Below, in pieces: positions 8,891-16,613 of a DNA stretch of 49,397 bases. Under the pieces are notes generated by a model that was not told the DNA's origin, searched no databases, and saw only the letters and a list, made by a program, of their open reading frames with translations. The DNA comes from Acidobacteriota bacterium (GTDB taxonomy: Bacteria > Acidobacteriota > Thermoanaerobaculia > Multivoradales > JAGPDF01). The DNA lies in assembly GCA_012521815.1 (NCBI GenBank), contig JAAYLR010000070.1, forward strand, positions 1-49,397, in the 5' to 3' direction. Each line of letters begins with the position of its first letter. Within the stretch, counting starts at the first letter, position 1. Both the position numbers and the translations under genes were made by a program.

Positions 8891-9897
8891 AGCTCGGCGC
8901 CCCCGACCTCCTCTGGCTCGCCGCGCTCGCGCCCCTCGGCGCGCTCGCGGCCTGGTGGAGCCTGCGCCGCCGGGCCGCCGACGAGGCGCGGTGGATCGCC
9001 CGCGGCCTCTGGCCCCGGCTGCGGCCGGGCGGGCTCGCCCGCCCGGTCGCCTGGGCGCTCCTGCCCGCCCTCGCGCTCGCGGCGACGGCAGCCGGCCTCG
9101 CCCGGCCGCGCTGGGGGGAACGGACCGAAGCGGTCGAGCGCCAGGGCGTGGACGTGGTCTTCGTCCTCGACACCTCGCTCTCGATGGCGGTCGTGGACGT
9201 CACCCCGAGCCGGCTCTGGGTCGCCCAGTCGCTCCTCCGGCGCCTCGCCGCCGCCCTGCCCGGCAACCGGCTCGCCCTCGTCCAGGCCGAGGGGACCGGC
9301 GTCGTGCTGGTGCCGCTCACCGTCGACGCGGCGGCGATCGACCTCGTGCTCGACGGGCTCGAAGCGGGTTCGGCGCCGGTGGCCGGCACCCGCCTGACCC
9401 CCGCTCTCGAACGCGCCCTCGCGCTCTTTCCCGAGGGGAGCCAGAAGCATCGGGCGATGATCGTCGTCTCCGACGGCGAGATCCACGGCGAATCGCTCAC
9501 CGCCATCGCCGAGCGGCTGCGCGAGGCCGGCGTGGTCGTCCACACGATCGCCGTCGGCACCCCGTCCGGCGGCCCGGTGCCGGATGGAGGAACGGCGGGC
9601 GGTTACAAGCGGGACCGGCAGGGCCGGGTGGTCGTCAGCCGCGCCGATCCGGAGGCGCTCGCCCGGCTCGCCAGCGCCACGGGTGGCGAGGCGCTGCAGG
9701 CGCTCTCGGCCGCCACCAACCCGGAGAAGATCGCCGCCCGGGTGCGCGAGATGGAGCGACGGGCCGTGGACGGCGAGGTGGTCACCACCCTCGCGGAGCG
9801 GTTCCAGTGGCCGCTCGCCCTCGGCGCCGTACTGCTGCTCGCCGCGCTCGTCCGCACCCCGTTCGCGCCCCGGCCGGCCGGAAAGGAGGAGCGATGA
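8887..9897 (+). CDS. VWA domain membrane protein, BatB-like
   Basis: A 336-residue paralogue of the preceding protein with the same plan: two N-terminal helices (about 7-25 and 52-72), a VWA domain and a C-terminal transmembrane helix (WPLALGAVLLLAALV). The MIDAS is DTSLS at D95, S97, S99, with a later VVSDGEIHGES. It contains a glycine-rich loop (GGPVPDGGTAGG) near residue 230 that BatB proteins often carry. The ATG at 8887 overlaps the BatA-like stop as ATGA. The tandem BatA/BatB arrangement suggests a heteromeric membrane complex with the TPR and BatD proteins downstream. Confidence 0.92.
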   Translation: MKLGAPDLLWLAALAPLGALAAWWSLRRRAADEARWIARGLWPRLRPGGLARPVAWALLPALALAATAAGLARPRWGERTEAVERQGVDVVFVLDTSLSMAVVDVTPSRLWVAQSLLRRLAAALPGNRLALVQAEGTGVVLVPLTVDAAAIDLVLDGLEAGSAPVAGTRLTPALERALALFPEGSQKHRAMIVVSDGEIHGESLTAIAERLREAGVVVHTIAVGTPSGGPVPDGGTAGGYKRDRQGRVVVSRADPEALARLASATGGEALQALSAATNPEKIAARVREMERRAVDGEVVTTLAERFQWPLALGAVLLLAALVRTPFAPRPAGKEER

Positions 9898-10622
9898 AGG
9901 GCGCACCGTTCGTCGCCGGGCTCCTCCTGCTCGCCGCTGCGGCACCGCCGCCGGAGACGCCTGTCCCCGGCGAGCGCTGGCTCTTCAACCCCGGGGAGAG
10001 AACGCGCGCCGGTCTCGCCGGTTGGAACGATGGCGAGGGTGCGGAGACCTCCCGGGAGGCGTTCGAACAGGCGCTCCGCCTCGCGCCCGATACCGTGGAG
10101 ACCCGTTTCAACGCCGGCACGGCCCGTCTCGTCACCGGCAGCGAGGCGGCGGCACCGCTGCTCGAGGAGGCAGCGCGAGAGGCCGGCGCGGCGCTCGCGC
10201 CCCGCGCCTGGTACAACCTCGGCAACGCCCGGCTCGGTGCGGGCGACGCCGCCGGCGCCGTCGCCGCGTACGTGGAGAGCCTGCGCCGGGATCCCGCCTC
10301 GCTCGACGCCAAGCACAACCTGGAGCTGGCGTTGCGGGCACTCGCCGAACAGCAGTCGAACGGGGCGAACGGCCAGGGCGATTCGCCGCCGGAGAACGAC
10401 GAGAAGGGCGGCGAGGGCAGCCCGCCGGAGCAAGGCGGCGAGGAGCCGCCTCCGAAAACCGGACAGAGCCCGCAGCCCGAGGAGTTCGACCCGCAGCCCG
10501 ACATGACGCCGGAGCAGGCCGAGGCGCTGCTCGCCGCGGTCGAGAGCCTCGAGCGCGAACAGCGGCGCCAGGAGGCCGAACAACGGGCCGCGCAGCGGCC
10601 GCGCGTGGAGATCGACTGGTGA
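9894..10622 (+). CDS. Tetratricopeptide-repeat protein, BatC-like
   Basis: A 242-residue exported TPR protein. A short hydrophobic N-terminus (FVAGLLLLAAAAPP) is probably a signal peptide or anchor. Three or so TPR-like helical pairs run from about residue 40 to 150, including ETRFNAGTARLVTG and APRAWYNLGNARLGAGDAAGAV. A low-complexity Gly/Pro/Glu-rich acidic segment covers about 155-205, and a charged Glu/Arg coiled helix ends the protein. This matches BatC proteins, which sit next to BatA/BatB. The ATG at 9894 overlaps the upstream stop (ATGA). TPRs imply a protein-binding scaffold role in the Bat complex. Confidence 0.82.
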   Translation: MKGAPFVAGLLLLAAAAPPPETPVPGERWLFNPGERTRAGLAGWNDGEGAETSREAFEQALRLAPDTVETRFNAGTARLVTGSEAAAPLLEEAAREAGAALAPRAWYNLGNARLGAGDAAGAVAAYVESLRRDPASLDAKHNLELALRALAEQQSNGANGQGDSPPENDEKGGEGSPPEQGGEEPPPKTGQSPQPEEFDPQPDMTPEQAEALLAAVESLEREQRRQEAEQRAAQRPRVEIDW

Positions 10623-12391
10623 GCAATCGATTCGCGTTCATGGCGCTCGCGCTCCTCTGTCTCCTCCTGCTGCCGCTTTCGGCGGCCGCCGCGGACGCAC
10701 CCCGGATCACGGCCCGGCTGGAGCCCGAGGTGGTCGGTCTCGACGAGACCGCCACCCTGGTCGTCGAGGCCGGCGCCGAAGGGTTCGGCTCGCTCCGGAT
10801 CGGCGCGCCCTCCTTCGCGCTGGAGAACTTCGAGATCGTCTCCGGTCCCTCCCGTTCCGAGAGCTTCCGCTTCGTCAACGGCGAATCGAACCGGAGCGTG
10901 AGCTTCCAGTGGCGGCTTCGCCCGCTCGCCCCGGGACCGGCGCACGTCCGCGGCCTCACCCTCCAGATCGGCGAGAGCCGGCACCAGCTCGACGACCTCG
11001 AAGCCCGCGTCGAGGTGGAGGCCCCGCCCGGGCGACAGGCGCCGGCGGCACAGGACCCGTTCGATTCGTTCTTCCCCCAGCTCTTCCCGCGCCGGGAGGC
11101 GCGCCCCACGGGCCCGGCCCCGAAGATCCGGCTCCAGGCGGTGGTCGACCCGCCCCGTCCCTACGCCGGCCAGCAGGCGGTCTACTCGCTCTACCTGCTC
11201 ACCCAGGCCGACATCCGCAGCATCCAGGCACGGGCCCTGCCCGAGTTCCAGGGCTTCTGGACCCGCGACCTCGAGCTGCCCAGGCAGCCCCGCCCGGAGT
11301 GGGTGGAGATCGGCGGCGAGCGCTTCGGCCGCGTGCCCCTCCTGCGGAAGGCGCTCTTTCCCCTCGCGCCGGGGCCGATCGAGATCGGCCCCGCGACGAT
11401 CGACGTCGTCGCCAGCATCGCCGAGCTCGCGGCGTTCGGCGCCCCGTTCGGGCGCCTCTCCGAGGTGCGGCGATCGAGCGCTCCCCTCGTCGTCGAGGTG
11501 CGGCCGCTCCCCGCGGCGCCGGAAGCGTTCCGGGGAGCGGTGGGCAGCTTCCGCCTCGATGCGACGCTCGACCCGCCTGCGGTGACCGCCGGGGAGGCGG
11601 CCACGCTGATCCTCACCCTCACCGGCAGTGGCAACCTCCGCTCCCTCCCCGATCCGCAGCTCGACCTGCCGGCGGGGATCCGCTCCTTCCCCCCCGAGAG
11701 CCGGAGCGAAGAGCGGCTCGACCGGGGACGGCTGGAGAGCAGTCGCACCTGGCGCTACGTCCTGGTGCCCGAGCGCTCCGGTTCCCTGCCGGTCCCTCCG
11801 GTCGAGATCACCTACTTCGACCCCGAGCACGCCTCCTTCCGGCGCACCAGCTCCCCGGCGCTCGTTCTCACCGCCCGGCCGCGCCCCGAGGAGGAGGTGG
11901 CAGCCGCAACGCCACCCCCTTCGGTGCCGGAGGCGCAGCCGGCCGATCCCGAGACGGGGCTGCCGGCGCCCGCTGCCGCGCTCCGTACGCCCGGAGGGCC
12001 GTTTTTCCTCCTCGCCGCGATCGTCGTCCTGGGCCTCCTCGGGCTCGCCTGGCACCGGCGGCGCTCTCCCCGCTGGCAGTCGCAGCGCCGGCTCCTCGCC
12101 CGGCTCGCGGCCGCCCGCTACGAGACCCGGCCGCGGCAGGCCGCGGCCCGGATCGAGGAGGCGTGGGGCGAGTACCTCGGTGAACGGTGGCACCTGCCGC
12201 CCGGAACCCCGGTCGCCGACTGGGGGCACCTGCTCGCCGGGCAGGGGGTGCATCCCGGCCACGCCGAGGAGCTCGCGGCGTTTCTCGCCGACATCCACCA
12301 GCTGCGATCCGCGCCCGAGCTCGCGGCGACCGAGGCGCTCGCCGGCGACCTGGTCGAGCGGTCGCGGGCGCTCGCGCGCCTCCTGCGCTGA
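10619..12391 (+). CDS. BatD family protein
   Basis: A 590-residue BatD (oxygen-tolerance) protein. A signal peptide ends near SAAAADA (about residue 26). Tandem beta-sandwich domains follow, with repeated phrases ITARLEPEVVGLDETATLVVE, LQAVVDPPRPYAGQQAVYSLYL and LDATLDPPAVTAGEAATLILTL. A transmembrane helix lies at about 460-482, and the C-terminal cytoplasmic tail is helical. I chose GTG at 10619 because it makes a GTGA overlap with the preceding stop, continuing the coupled series; the in-frame ATG at 10640 is the alternative. It closes the operon and converges on pncB 13 bp away. The molecular function of BatD is not established. Confidence 0.88.
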   Translation: MSNRFAFMALALLCLLLLPLSAAAADAPRITARLEPEVVGLDETATLVVEAGAEGFGSLRIGAPSFALENFEIVSGPSRSESFRFVNGESNRSVSFQWRLRPLAPGPAHVRGLTLQIGESRHQLDDLEARVEVEAPPGRQAPAAQDPFDSFFPQLFPRREARPTGPAPKIRLQAVVDPPRPYAGQQAVYSLYLLTQADIRSIQARALPEFQGFWTRDLELPRQPRPEWVEIGGERFGRVPLLRKALFPLAPGPIEIGPATIDVVASIAELAAFGAPFGRLSEVRRSSAPLVVEVRPLPAAPEAFRGAVGSFRLDATLDPPAVTAGEAATLILTLTGSGNLRSLPDPQLDLPAGIRSFPPESRSEERLDRGRLESSRTWRYVLVPERSGSLPVPPVEITYFDPEHASFRRTSSPALVLTARPRPEEEVAAATPPPSVPEAQPADPETGLPAPAAALRTPGGPFFLLAAIVVLGLLGLAWHRRRSPRWQSQRRLLARLAAARYETRPRQAAARIEEAWGEYLGERWHLPPGTPVADWGHLLAGQGVHPGHAEELAAFLADIHQLRSAPELAATEALAGDLVERSRALARLLR

Positions 12392-12409
12392 GCGCGTCGC
12401 GCCTCAGCG
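12386..12409. terminator. Hairpin between convergent batD and pncB, spanning both stop codons
   Basis: Arms CGCTGAG (12386-12392) and CTCAGCG (12403-12409) are perfectly complementary around a CG-rich core. The left arm contains the TGA of batD and the right arm contains the complement of the pncB TGA, so the two stop codons pair with each other. There is no U-tract on either side. It could slow both convergent polymerases, but intrinsic termination is uncertain. Confidence 0.4.
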
Positions 12410-13876
12410 GTCGAAGCCGCGAGCCGCGAGCGCCAGGTCGGTACGCAGATCGAAGAGGCGCTGATCGAGCCCGACCGGGTAGGTGTGGGGGTTGACGAAC
12501 CGCTTGATCCCCACGTGGAACTCCGCGAGCTCGCGCTGGACCCGCTTCCGGGCCTCCGCCTCCCCGGCCAGGACTCCCACCCGGGAGCCCGCTCGCAGCA
12601 CCGGCGTCAGGAGATCCTCCCCCTCGGCCTCCGGCGGCACCCGCTTCCGGCGGGTGAGATCGAGCGGATCGATGAGCGTCGGCGGCGCCGCCGGCCCGAG
12701 CAGCTCGTCGTAGATCAGGTCGCCGATCGCCTCCCCGGCGAGACGGTACCGTCGCACCTGCTGGATGCCGGGGTTGGTCACCTTGATCGCCTGCTCGGAG
12801 AGCTTGAGCTTGTACTCCCACTCGCCCCCCTCGGCGCGCAGCGCGGTGAGCTTGTAGACGCCGCCGAGCGCGGGCTCCTCCCAGCCGGTGACGAGGCGGG
12901 TTCCCACCCCCCAGACGTCGATCCGGGCCCCCTGGAGCTTGAGGTTCTCGATCAGGTGCTCGTCGAGATCGTTCGAGCCGACGATCACCGCCTTCGGGAA
13001 ACCGGCGGCGTCGAGACGGCGGCGGGCCTCGGCGCTCAGGTAGGCGAGATCGCCCGAGTCGAGGCGGATGCCCACCAGCTCGTGGCCACGTGCCCGCAGC
13101 TCGTGGCCGATCTCGATGGCGTGGTCCACCCCGGCGAGCGAGTCGTAGGTGTCGACGAGGAAGATGCAGTTGTTCGGCAGCGCCTCCGCGTAGGCGGCGA
13201 ACGCCTCCCGTTCGGACGGGAACGCCATCACCCAGCTGTGCGCGTGGGTGCCGCGCACCGGCATCCCCCAGAGCCGCCCGGCGAGGAGCGACGAGCTCGC
13301 CGCGCAGCCGCCGATCCAGGCGGCCCGGCTCGCCGCCAGCGCGCCGTCGATCCCCTGCGCCCGGCGCAGACCGAACTCGATCACCGGATCGCCCTGCGCC
13401 GCCAGCACCACCCGCGCCGTCTTGGTGGCCACGAGGGTCTGGAAGTTGACGAGATTGAGCAGCGGGGTCTCGACCAGCTGCGCCTGCAGGATCGGCCCGC
13501 GCACCCGCAGCAGCGGTTCGTGCGGGAAGACCACCGTCCCCTCCGGCACGGCGTCGAGATCGATCTCGAGGCGCATCGCCTCGAGCTCGCGGAGAAACGG
13601 CTCGACGAAGAGCGGGGCGCCGTCGTTGCCGGTGAGGCTGGCGAGGTAGTCGAGGTCGTCGGTCGTGAAGCGGAACGCCTCCAGGAACTCGACCGCGGGC
13701 GCGAGGCCGCAGGCCACCGTGAACCCGCCGCCGAACGGATGGCGGCGGAAGAAGAGCTGGAAGACCGCCTCCCGGCGCGTCGTCCCCGCCCGCCAGTGCG
13801 CGTAGGCCATCGTGACCTGATAGAGGTCGGTGAGCAGCGCCAGCGACGAACGGTAGATACCGGTGAGAACGCTCAT
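12404..13876 (-). CDS. pncB: Nicotinate phosphoribosyltransferase
   Basis: Makes nicotinate mononucleotide from nicotinate and PRPP, the first step of the Preiss-Handler NAD salvage route. At 490 residues it belongs to the longer bacterial form. The N-terminal signature SLALLTDLYQVTMAYAHWRAG is diagnostic, and the core has LVETPLLNLVNFQTLVATKTARV. The segment PVRGTHAHSWVMAF (about 207-220) and the later IRLDSGDLAYLS and VGSNDLDEHLI form the PRTase-like barrel active site. The ATG at 13876 has an extended -10 box about 18 nt upstream. It faces the GAF-GGDEF gene across an 87-bp divergent region. Confidence 0.95.
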   Translation of the reverse strand: MSVLTGIYRSSLALLTDLYQVTMAYAHWRAGTTRREAVFQLFFRRHPFGGGFTVACGLAPAVEFLEAFRFTTDDLDYLASLTGNDGAPLFVEPFLRELEAMRLEIDLDAVPEGTVVFPHEPLLRVRGPILQAQLVETPLLNLVNFQTLVATKTARVVLAAQGDPVIEFGLRRAQGIDGALAASRAAWIGGCAASSSLLAGRLWGMPVRGTHAHSWVMAFPSEREAFAAYAEALPNNCIFLVDTYDSLAGVDHAIEIGHELRARGHELVGIRLDSGDLAYLSAEARRRLDAAGFPKAVIVGSNDLDEHLIENLKLQGARIDVWGVGTRLVTGWEEPALGGVYKLTALRAEGGEWEYKLKLSEQAIKVTNPGIQQVRRYRLAGEAIGDLIYDELLGPAAPPTLIDPLDLTRRKRVPPEAEGEDLLTPVLRAGSRVGVLAGEAEARKRVQRELAEFHVGIKRFVNPHTYPVGLDQRLFDLRTDLALAARGFDR

Positions 13877-13894
13877 GCGCGGAAGTCCCGCGCA

Positions 13895-13903
13895 ACCCTA
13901 GCA
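13895..13903 (-). promoter_or_regulatory. Extended -10 box upstream of pncB
   Basis: On the minus strand TGC precedes TAGGGT (13900-13895), an extended -10 element (TGn plus hexamer). The start codon is 18 nt further on. No good -35 hexamer is seen at 16-18 bp, which is common with extended -10 promoters. Prediction from pattern only. Confidence 0.4.
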
Positions 13904-13944
13904 CGCCCCGGCCGGCCGCCCGCTTCCCGGCCTCTCGGAACCTC

Positions 13945-13953
13945 TGCTATCGT
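13945..13953 (+). promoter_or_regulatory. Extended -10 box upstream of the GAF-GGDEF gene
   Basis: TGC followed by TATCGT (13948-13953) lies 10 nt before the GTG start at 13964, so any transcript would begin within a few nucleotides of the start codon. No Shine-Dalgarno is visible, consistent with a leaderless or near-leaderless mRNA. Prediction only. Confidence 0.4.
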
Positions 13954-13963
13954 TTCCGGCGCC

Positions 13964-15136
13964 GTGCCCAGGAGCGAGAACCGGAGCAGCGCCGACCCCG
14001 AAATCCACATCCTCGGAGCCGAGGAGCTCGAGGTCTTTCTCCAGCGCCGCCGGGCCTCTCCCGTCCTCGAGATGAGCCTCGCCGCGAACCTCGCGGCGGT
14101 CCTGACCAAGGCCAACGAGTTCGTCCCTTCCGAAGCCGGCTCGATCCTCCTCGACGACCCCCGCGAGAAGCATCCCGACCGGGCAGCGAACCTGCTCACC
14201 TTCGTCGCGGCCTTCGGCAGCCGCGCCGACCGCCTGATCGGCCAGCGCCTGCCGGCATCCAGAGGAGTGGCCGGGCACGTCTACCTCACCGGCGAGCCGT
14301 ACCACACCTCGGACTCCACCGGCGATCGCTTCTTCTCCGGCGAGGTGGACGCGGTGACCGACTTCTCGACCCAGTCGCTGGTCGCCATCCCGGTGCGGAT
14401 CGGGCACGACGTCTGCGGCGTCCTCGAGCTCGTCAACCGCCACGGTGCCGAGGGCTTCAACGAGACGGATCGCAACCTGCTCCACATCTTCGCCGGCTAC
14501 ATCGCGATCGCGATCGAGAACATCCTCGACGGCCGGCTGGCGCAGGAGCTCGCGCGCCGCGACAACCTCACCGGCCTCTTCAACGACCGCTACCTGCACG
14601 AAGGGCTCGAGCGCGCGATCGCCACCGCGCGGGACGAAGGAAGCGACCTCGCGCTCCTCTTCCTCGATCTCGACTTCTTCAAGCGGGTCAACGACCGTCA
14701 CGGGCACCTCACCGGCAGCCAGGTGCTGCGCGACGTCGGCCGGCTGCTGCGCGAACAGGTGACGGTGCCCGGCGCCATGCTCGCGCGCTACGGCGGCGAC
14801 GAGTTCGTCCTCGCCCTGCCGCGTCTGCAGCTCGGCGAGGTGGTGGCCCTGGCCGAGCAGCTGCGCGAGACCGTGGTCGCGACCACCTTCTCGGCGGAGC
14901 CCGGAGAGATCCAGCCGGAAGCGATCGGGCTGCGGGGGATCACCGTCTCGATCGGCATCGCCACCCTGCACCGCCACGTGCCGCCGGAGGCCGACCTGCA
15001 GACCGCGAAGAGCACGCTCCTGCGCCTCGCCGACGTGGCGATGTACGTCGCGAAGGAGACCGGGCGCAACCGGATCGCGGTGGCCGCCGAGTTCGTGCCG
15101 GCGGGAGTGCCGCTCACCCCTCCGCGCGCGCGTTGA
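13964..15136 (+). CDS. GAF-GGDEF protein (probable diguanylate cyclase)
   Basis: A 390-residue soluble signalling protein. Residues about 40-195 form a GAF sensor domain (LTKANEFVPSEAGSILLDDP, GVAGHVYLTGEPYHTSD, LVAIPVRIGHDVCGVLELVN). A GGDEF domain follows, starting DNLTGLFNDRYLHEGLERAI. The active site GGDEF is intact at residues 277-281, with metal-binding LLFLDLDFFKRVNDRHGH before it, so it should make cyclic di-GMP from two GTP. The inhibitory RxxD site expected just upstream of GGDEF is not seen (the stretch is REQVTVPGAMLARY), so product feedback may be absent. Start GTG at 13964 was chosen over the much longer open frame, which runs through the antisense of pncB. Its stop codon forms part of a -35 box for the next gene. 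Confidence 0.9.
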   Translation: MPRSENRSSADPEIHILGAEELEVFLQRRRASPVLEMSLAANLAAVLTKANEFVPSEAGSILLDDPREKHPDRAANLLTFVAAFGSRADRLIGQRLPASRGVAGHVYLTGEPYHTSDSTGDRFFSGEVDAVTDFSTQSLVAIPVRIGHDVCGVLELVNRHGAEGFNETDRNLLHIFAGYIAIAIENILDGRLAQELARRDNLTGLFNDRYLHEGLERAIATARDEGSDLALLFLDLDFFKRVNDRHGHLTGSQVLRDVGRLLREQVTVPGAMLARYGGDEFVLALPRLQLGEVVALAEQLRETVVATTFSAEPGEIQPEAIGLRGITVSIGIATLHRHVPPEADLQTAKSTLLRLADVAMYVAKETGRNRIAVAAEFVPAGVPLTPPRAR

Positions 15137-15162
15137 CCGGCCGCGTGGCGGGGTGATAGCGT
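15133..15162 (+). promoter_or_regulatory. Sigma-70-type promoter for lysine 6-transaminase
   Basis: -35 TTGACC (15133-15138) and -10 TAGCGT (15157-15162) are separated by 18 bp. The -35 overlaps the TGA stop of the GAF-GGDEF gene. The expected start near 15169 would leave a leader of about 70 nt to the ATG at 15240. Confidence 0.55.
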
Positions 15163-15239
15163 GGGCCGGCTGCAGCTGGCGGCCCGCGTCGGCCGGCCCC
15201 GATCTAACCCCGAGTCGGATCCTGATCCACGAGGTAGTC

Positions 15240-16583
15240 ATGCGCGATTCCATGACGGCGTCCACCCGCGTCGCCCCGGAAGATGTCCATGCCGTGCTCT
15301 CGCGGCACCTGCTGGTCGATGGTTACCATCTCGTCCTCGACCTGCGCCGGAGCCACGGCCCCTATCTCTTCGACCTGGTCCGGGGACGCGAGGTGCTGGA
15401 CTTCTTCGGCAGCTTCTCCACCTGCCCGATCGGCTACAACCACCCCGGCCTCGACAACCCGGAGTTCCACGCCCGCATCCTCCCGTCGGCGCTGAACAAG
15501 CCGGCCAACTCCGACATCTACACGCCCGAGATGGCCGAGTTCGTGGCCACCTTCGCCCGCACCGTGCCGGATGCGTTCAAGGAGCACCTCTTCTTCGTCG
15601 AGGGGGGCGCGGTGGCGGTCGAGAACGCGATCAAGGTGGCGTTCGACTGGAAGGTCCGCAAGAACCTCGCCGCCGGGCGCGGCGAGCTCGGCTCGCAGAT
15701 CATCCACTTCGAGCAGGCCTTCCACGGCCGGGGCGGCTACACGCTCTCGCTCACGAACACCGCCGATCCCCGCAAGACCCAGTATTTCCCGAAGTTCCGG
15801 TGGCCGCGGATCGTCAACCCGAAGCTGCGCTTCCCGGTGACCCCCGAGGTGGTGGCCGAGGTCGAGAAGGTCGAGGCGCAGGCGATCGCGGCGATCGAAG
15901 CGGCGCTCGCCGCGCACCCGCACGACATCGCCGGGCTCCTCCTCGAGCCGATCCAGGGCGAGGGCGGCGACAACCACTTCCGCCCCGAGTTCCTGCGGGC
16001 GCTGCGGCGCCTCGCCGACGAGCACGAGTTCCTGCTCATCTTCGACGAGGTCCAGACCGGCTTCGCGACCACCGGGCGCTGGTGGTGCTTCGAGCATTAC
16101 GGCGTCGAGCCGGACGTCTTCTCCTTCGGCAAGAAGACCCAGGTCTGCGGCGTCGCCGCGAACCACCGGATCGACGACGTCGACTCGGTCTTCAAGGTCT
16201 CGAGCCGGATCAACTCCACCTGGGGCGGCAACCTCGTGGACATGGTCCGCTGCCAGCGGTACATCGAGATCATCGAGCAGGAAGGGCTGCTCGAGAACGC
16301 CCGCCGGGTCGGCGCCCACCTGCTCGCCGGTCTCCAGGAGTTCGAGCGGCGCTTCCCCGGGCGGGTGTCCAACGCCCGCGGGCTGGGGATGTTCCTCGCG
16401 ATCGACCTGCCGAGCGGGGAGCTGCGCGGCGAGGCGCTCAAGGCCCTCAACCAGGCCGACGTGCTCGGGCTCGCCTCCGGCGACCGGGCGATCCGCTTCC
16501 GGCCGCCGGTCAGCCTCACCCTCGCCGAGGCCGACGAGGCTCTCCGGCGCGTCGAGCGCGCGCTCGACCGGGTGCTCGCCTGA
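15240..16583 (+). CDS. lat: L-lysine 6-transaminase (lysine epsilon-aminotransferase)
   Basis: A 447-residue class III, PLP-dependent aminotransferase that moves the epsilon-amino group of L-lysine to 2-oxoglutarate, giving 2-aminoadipate 6-semialdehyde (piperideine-6-carboxylate). The specific family is recognised from YDLV-type start sequences here reading LVDGYHLVLDLRRSHGPYLF, then FFGSFSTCPIGYNHPGL, SALNKPANSDIYT and LFFVEGGAVAVENA. PLP-site features are IIHFEQAFHGRGGY, LIFDEVQTGFATTG, and the Schiff-base lysine in FSFGKKTQVCG (K298). The start is the ATG at 15240 with GAGG about 6-9 nt upstream, not the longer open frame from 15153. The semialdehyde dehydrogenase that would take its product is encoded 2 kb downstream on the same strand. 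Confidence 0.92.
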   Translation: MRDSMTASTRVAPEDVHAVLSRHLLVDGYHLVLDLRRSHGPYLFDLVRGREVLDFFGSFSTCPIGYNHPGLDNPEFHARILPSALNKPANSDIYTPEMAEFVATFARTVPDAFKEHLFFVEGGAVAVENAIKVAFDWKVRKNLAAGRGELGSQIIHFEQAFHGRGGYTLSLTNTADPRKTQYFPKFRWPRIVNPKLRFPVTPEVVAEVEKVEAQAIAAIEAALAAHPHDIAGLLLEPIQGEGGDNHFRPEFLRALRRLADEHEFLLIFDEVQTGFATTGRWWCFEHYGVEPDVFSFGKKTQVCGVAANHRIDDVDSVFKVSSRINSTWGGNLVDMVRCQRYIEIIEQEGLLENARRVGAHLLAGLQEFERRFPGRVSNARGLGMFLAIDLPSGELRGEALKALNQADVLGLASGDRAIRFRPPVSLTLAEADEALRRVERALDRVLA

Positions 16584-16587
16584 ATCC

Positions 16588-16613
16588 GGTGCGCGCCCGT
16601 CAGGGCGCGCACC
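16588..16613. terminator. Perfect hairpin between convergent lat and the O-antigen-ligase-like gene
   Basis: Arms GGTGCGCGCCC (16588-16598) and GGGCGCGCACC (16603-16613) pair perfectly around the four-base loop GTCA. Bases 16600-16602 of that loop are the complement of the TGA stop of the minus-strand gene. The hairpin begins 4 bp after the lat stop. No U-tract is present in either direction. It is probably a shared 3' end structure. Confidence 0.55.

Noticed and set aside
15163-15239. Lysine riboswitch in the lat leader
   Set aside because: The leader is only about 70 nt and lacks the conserved five-helix lysine-riboswitch core.
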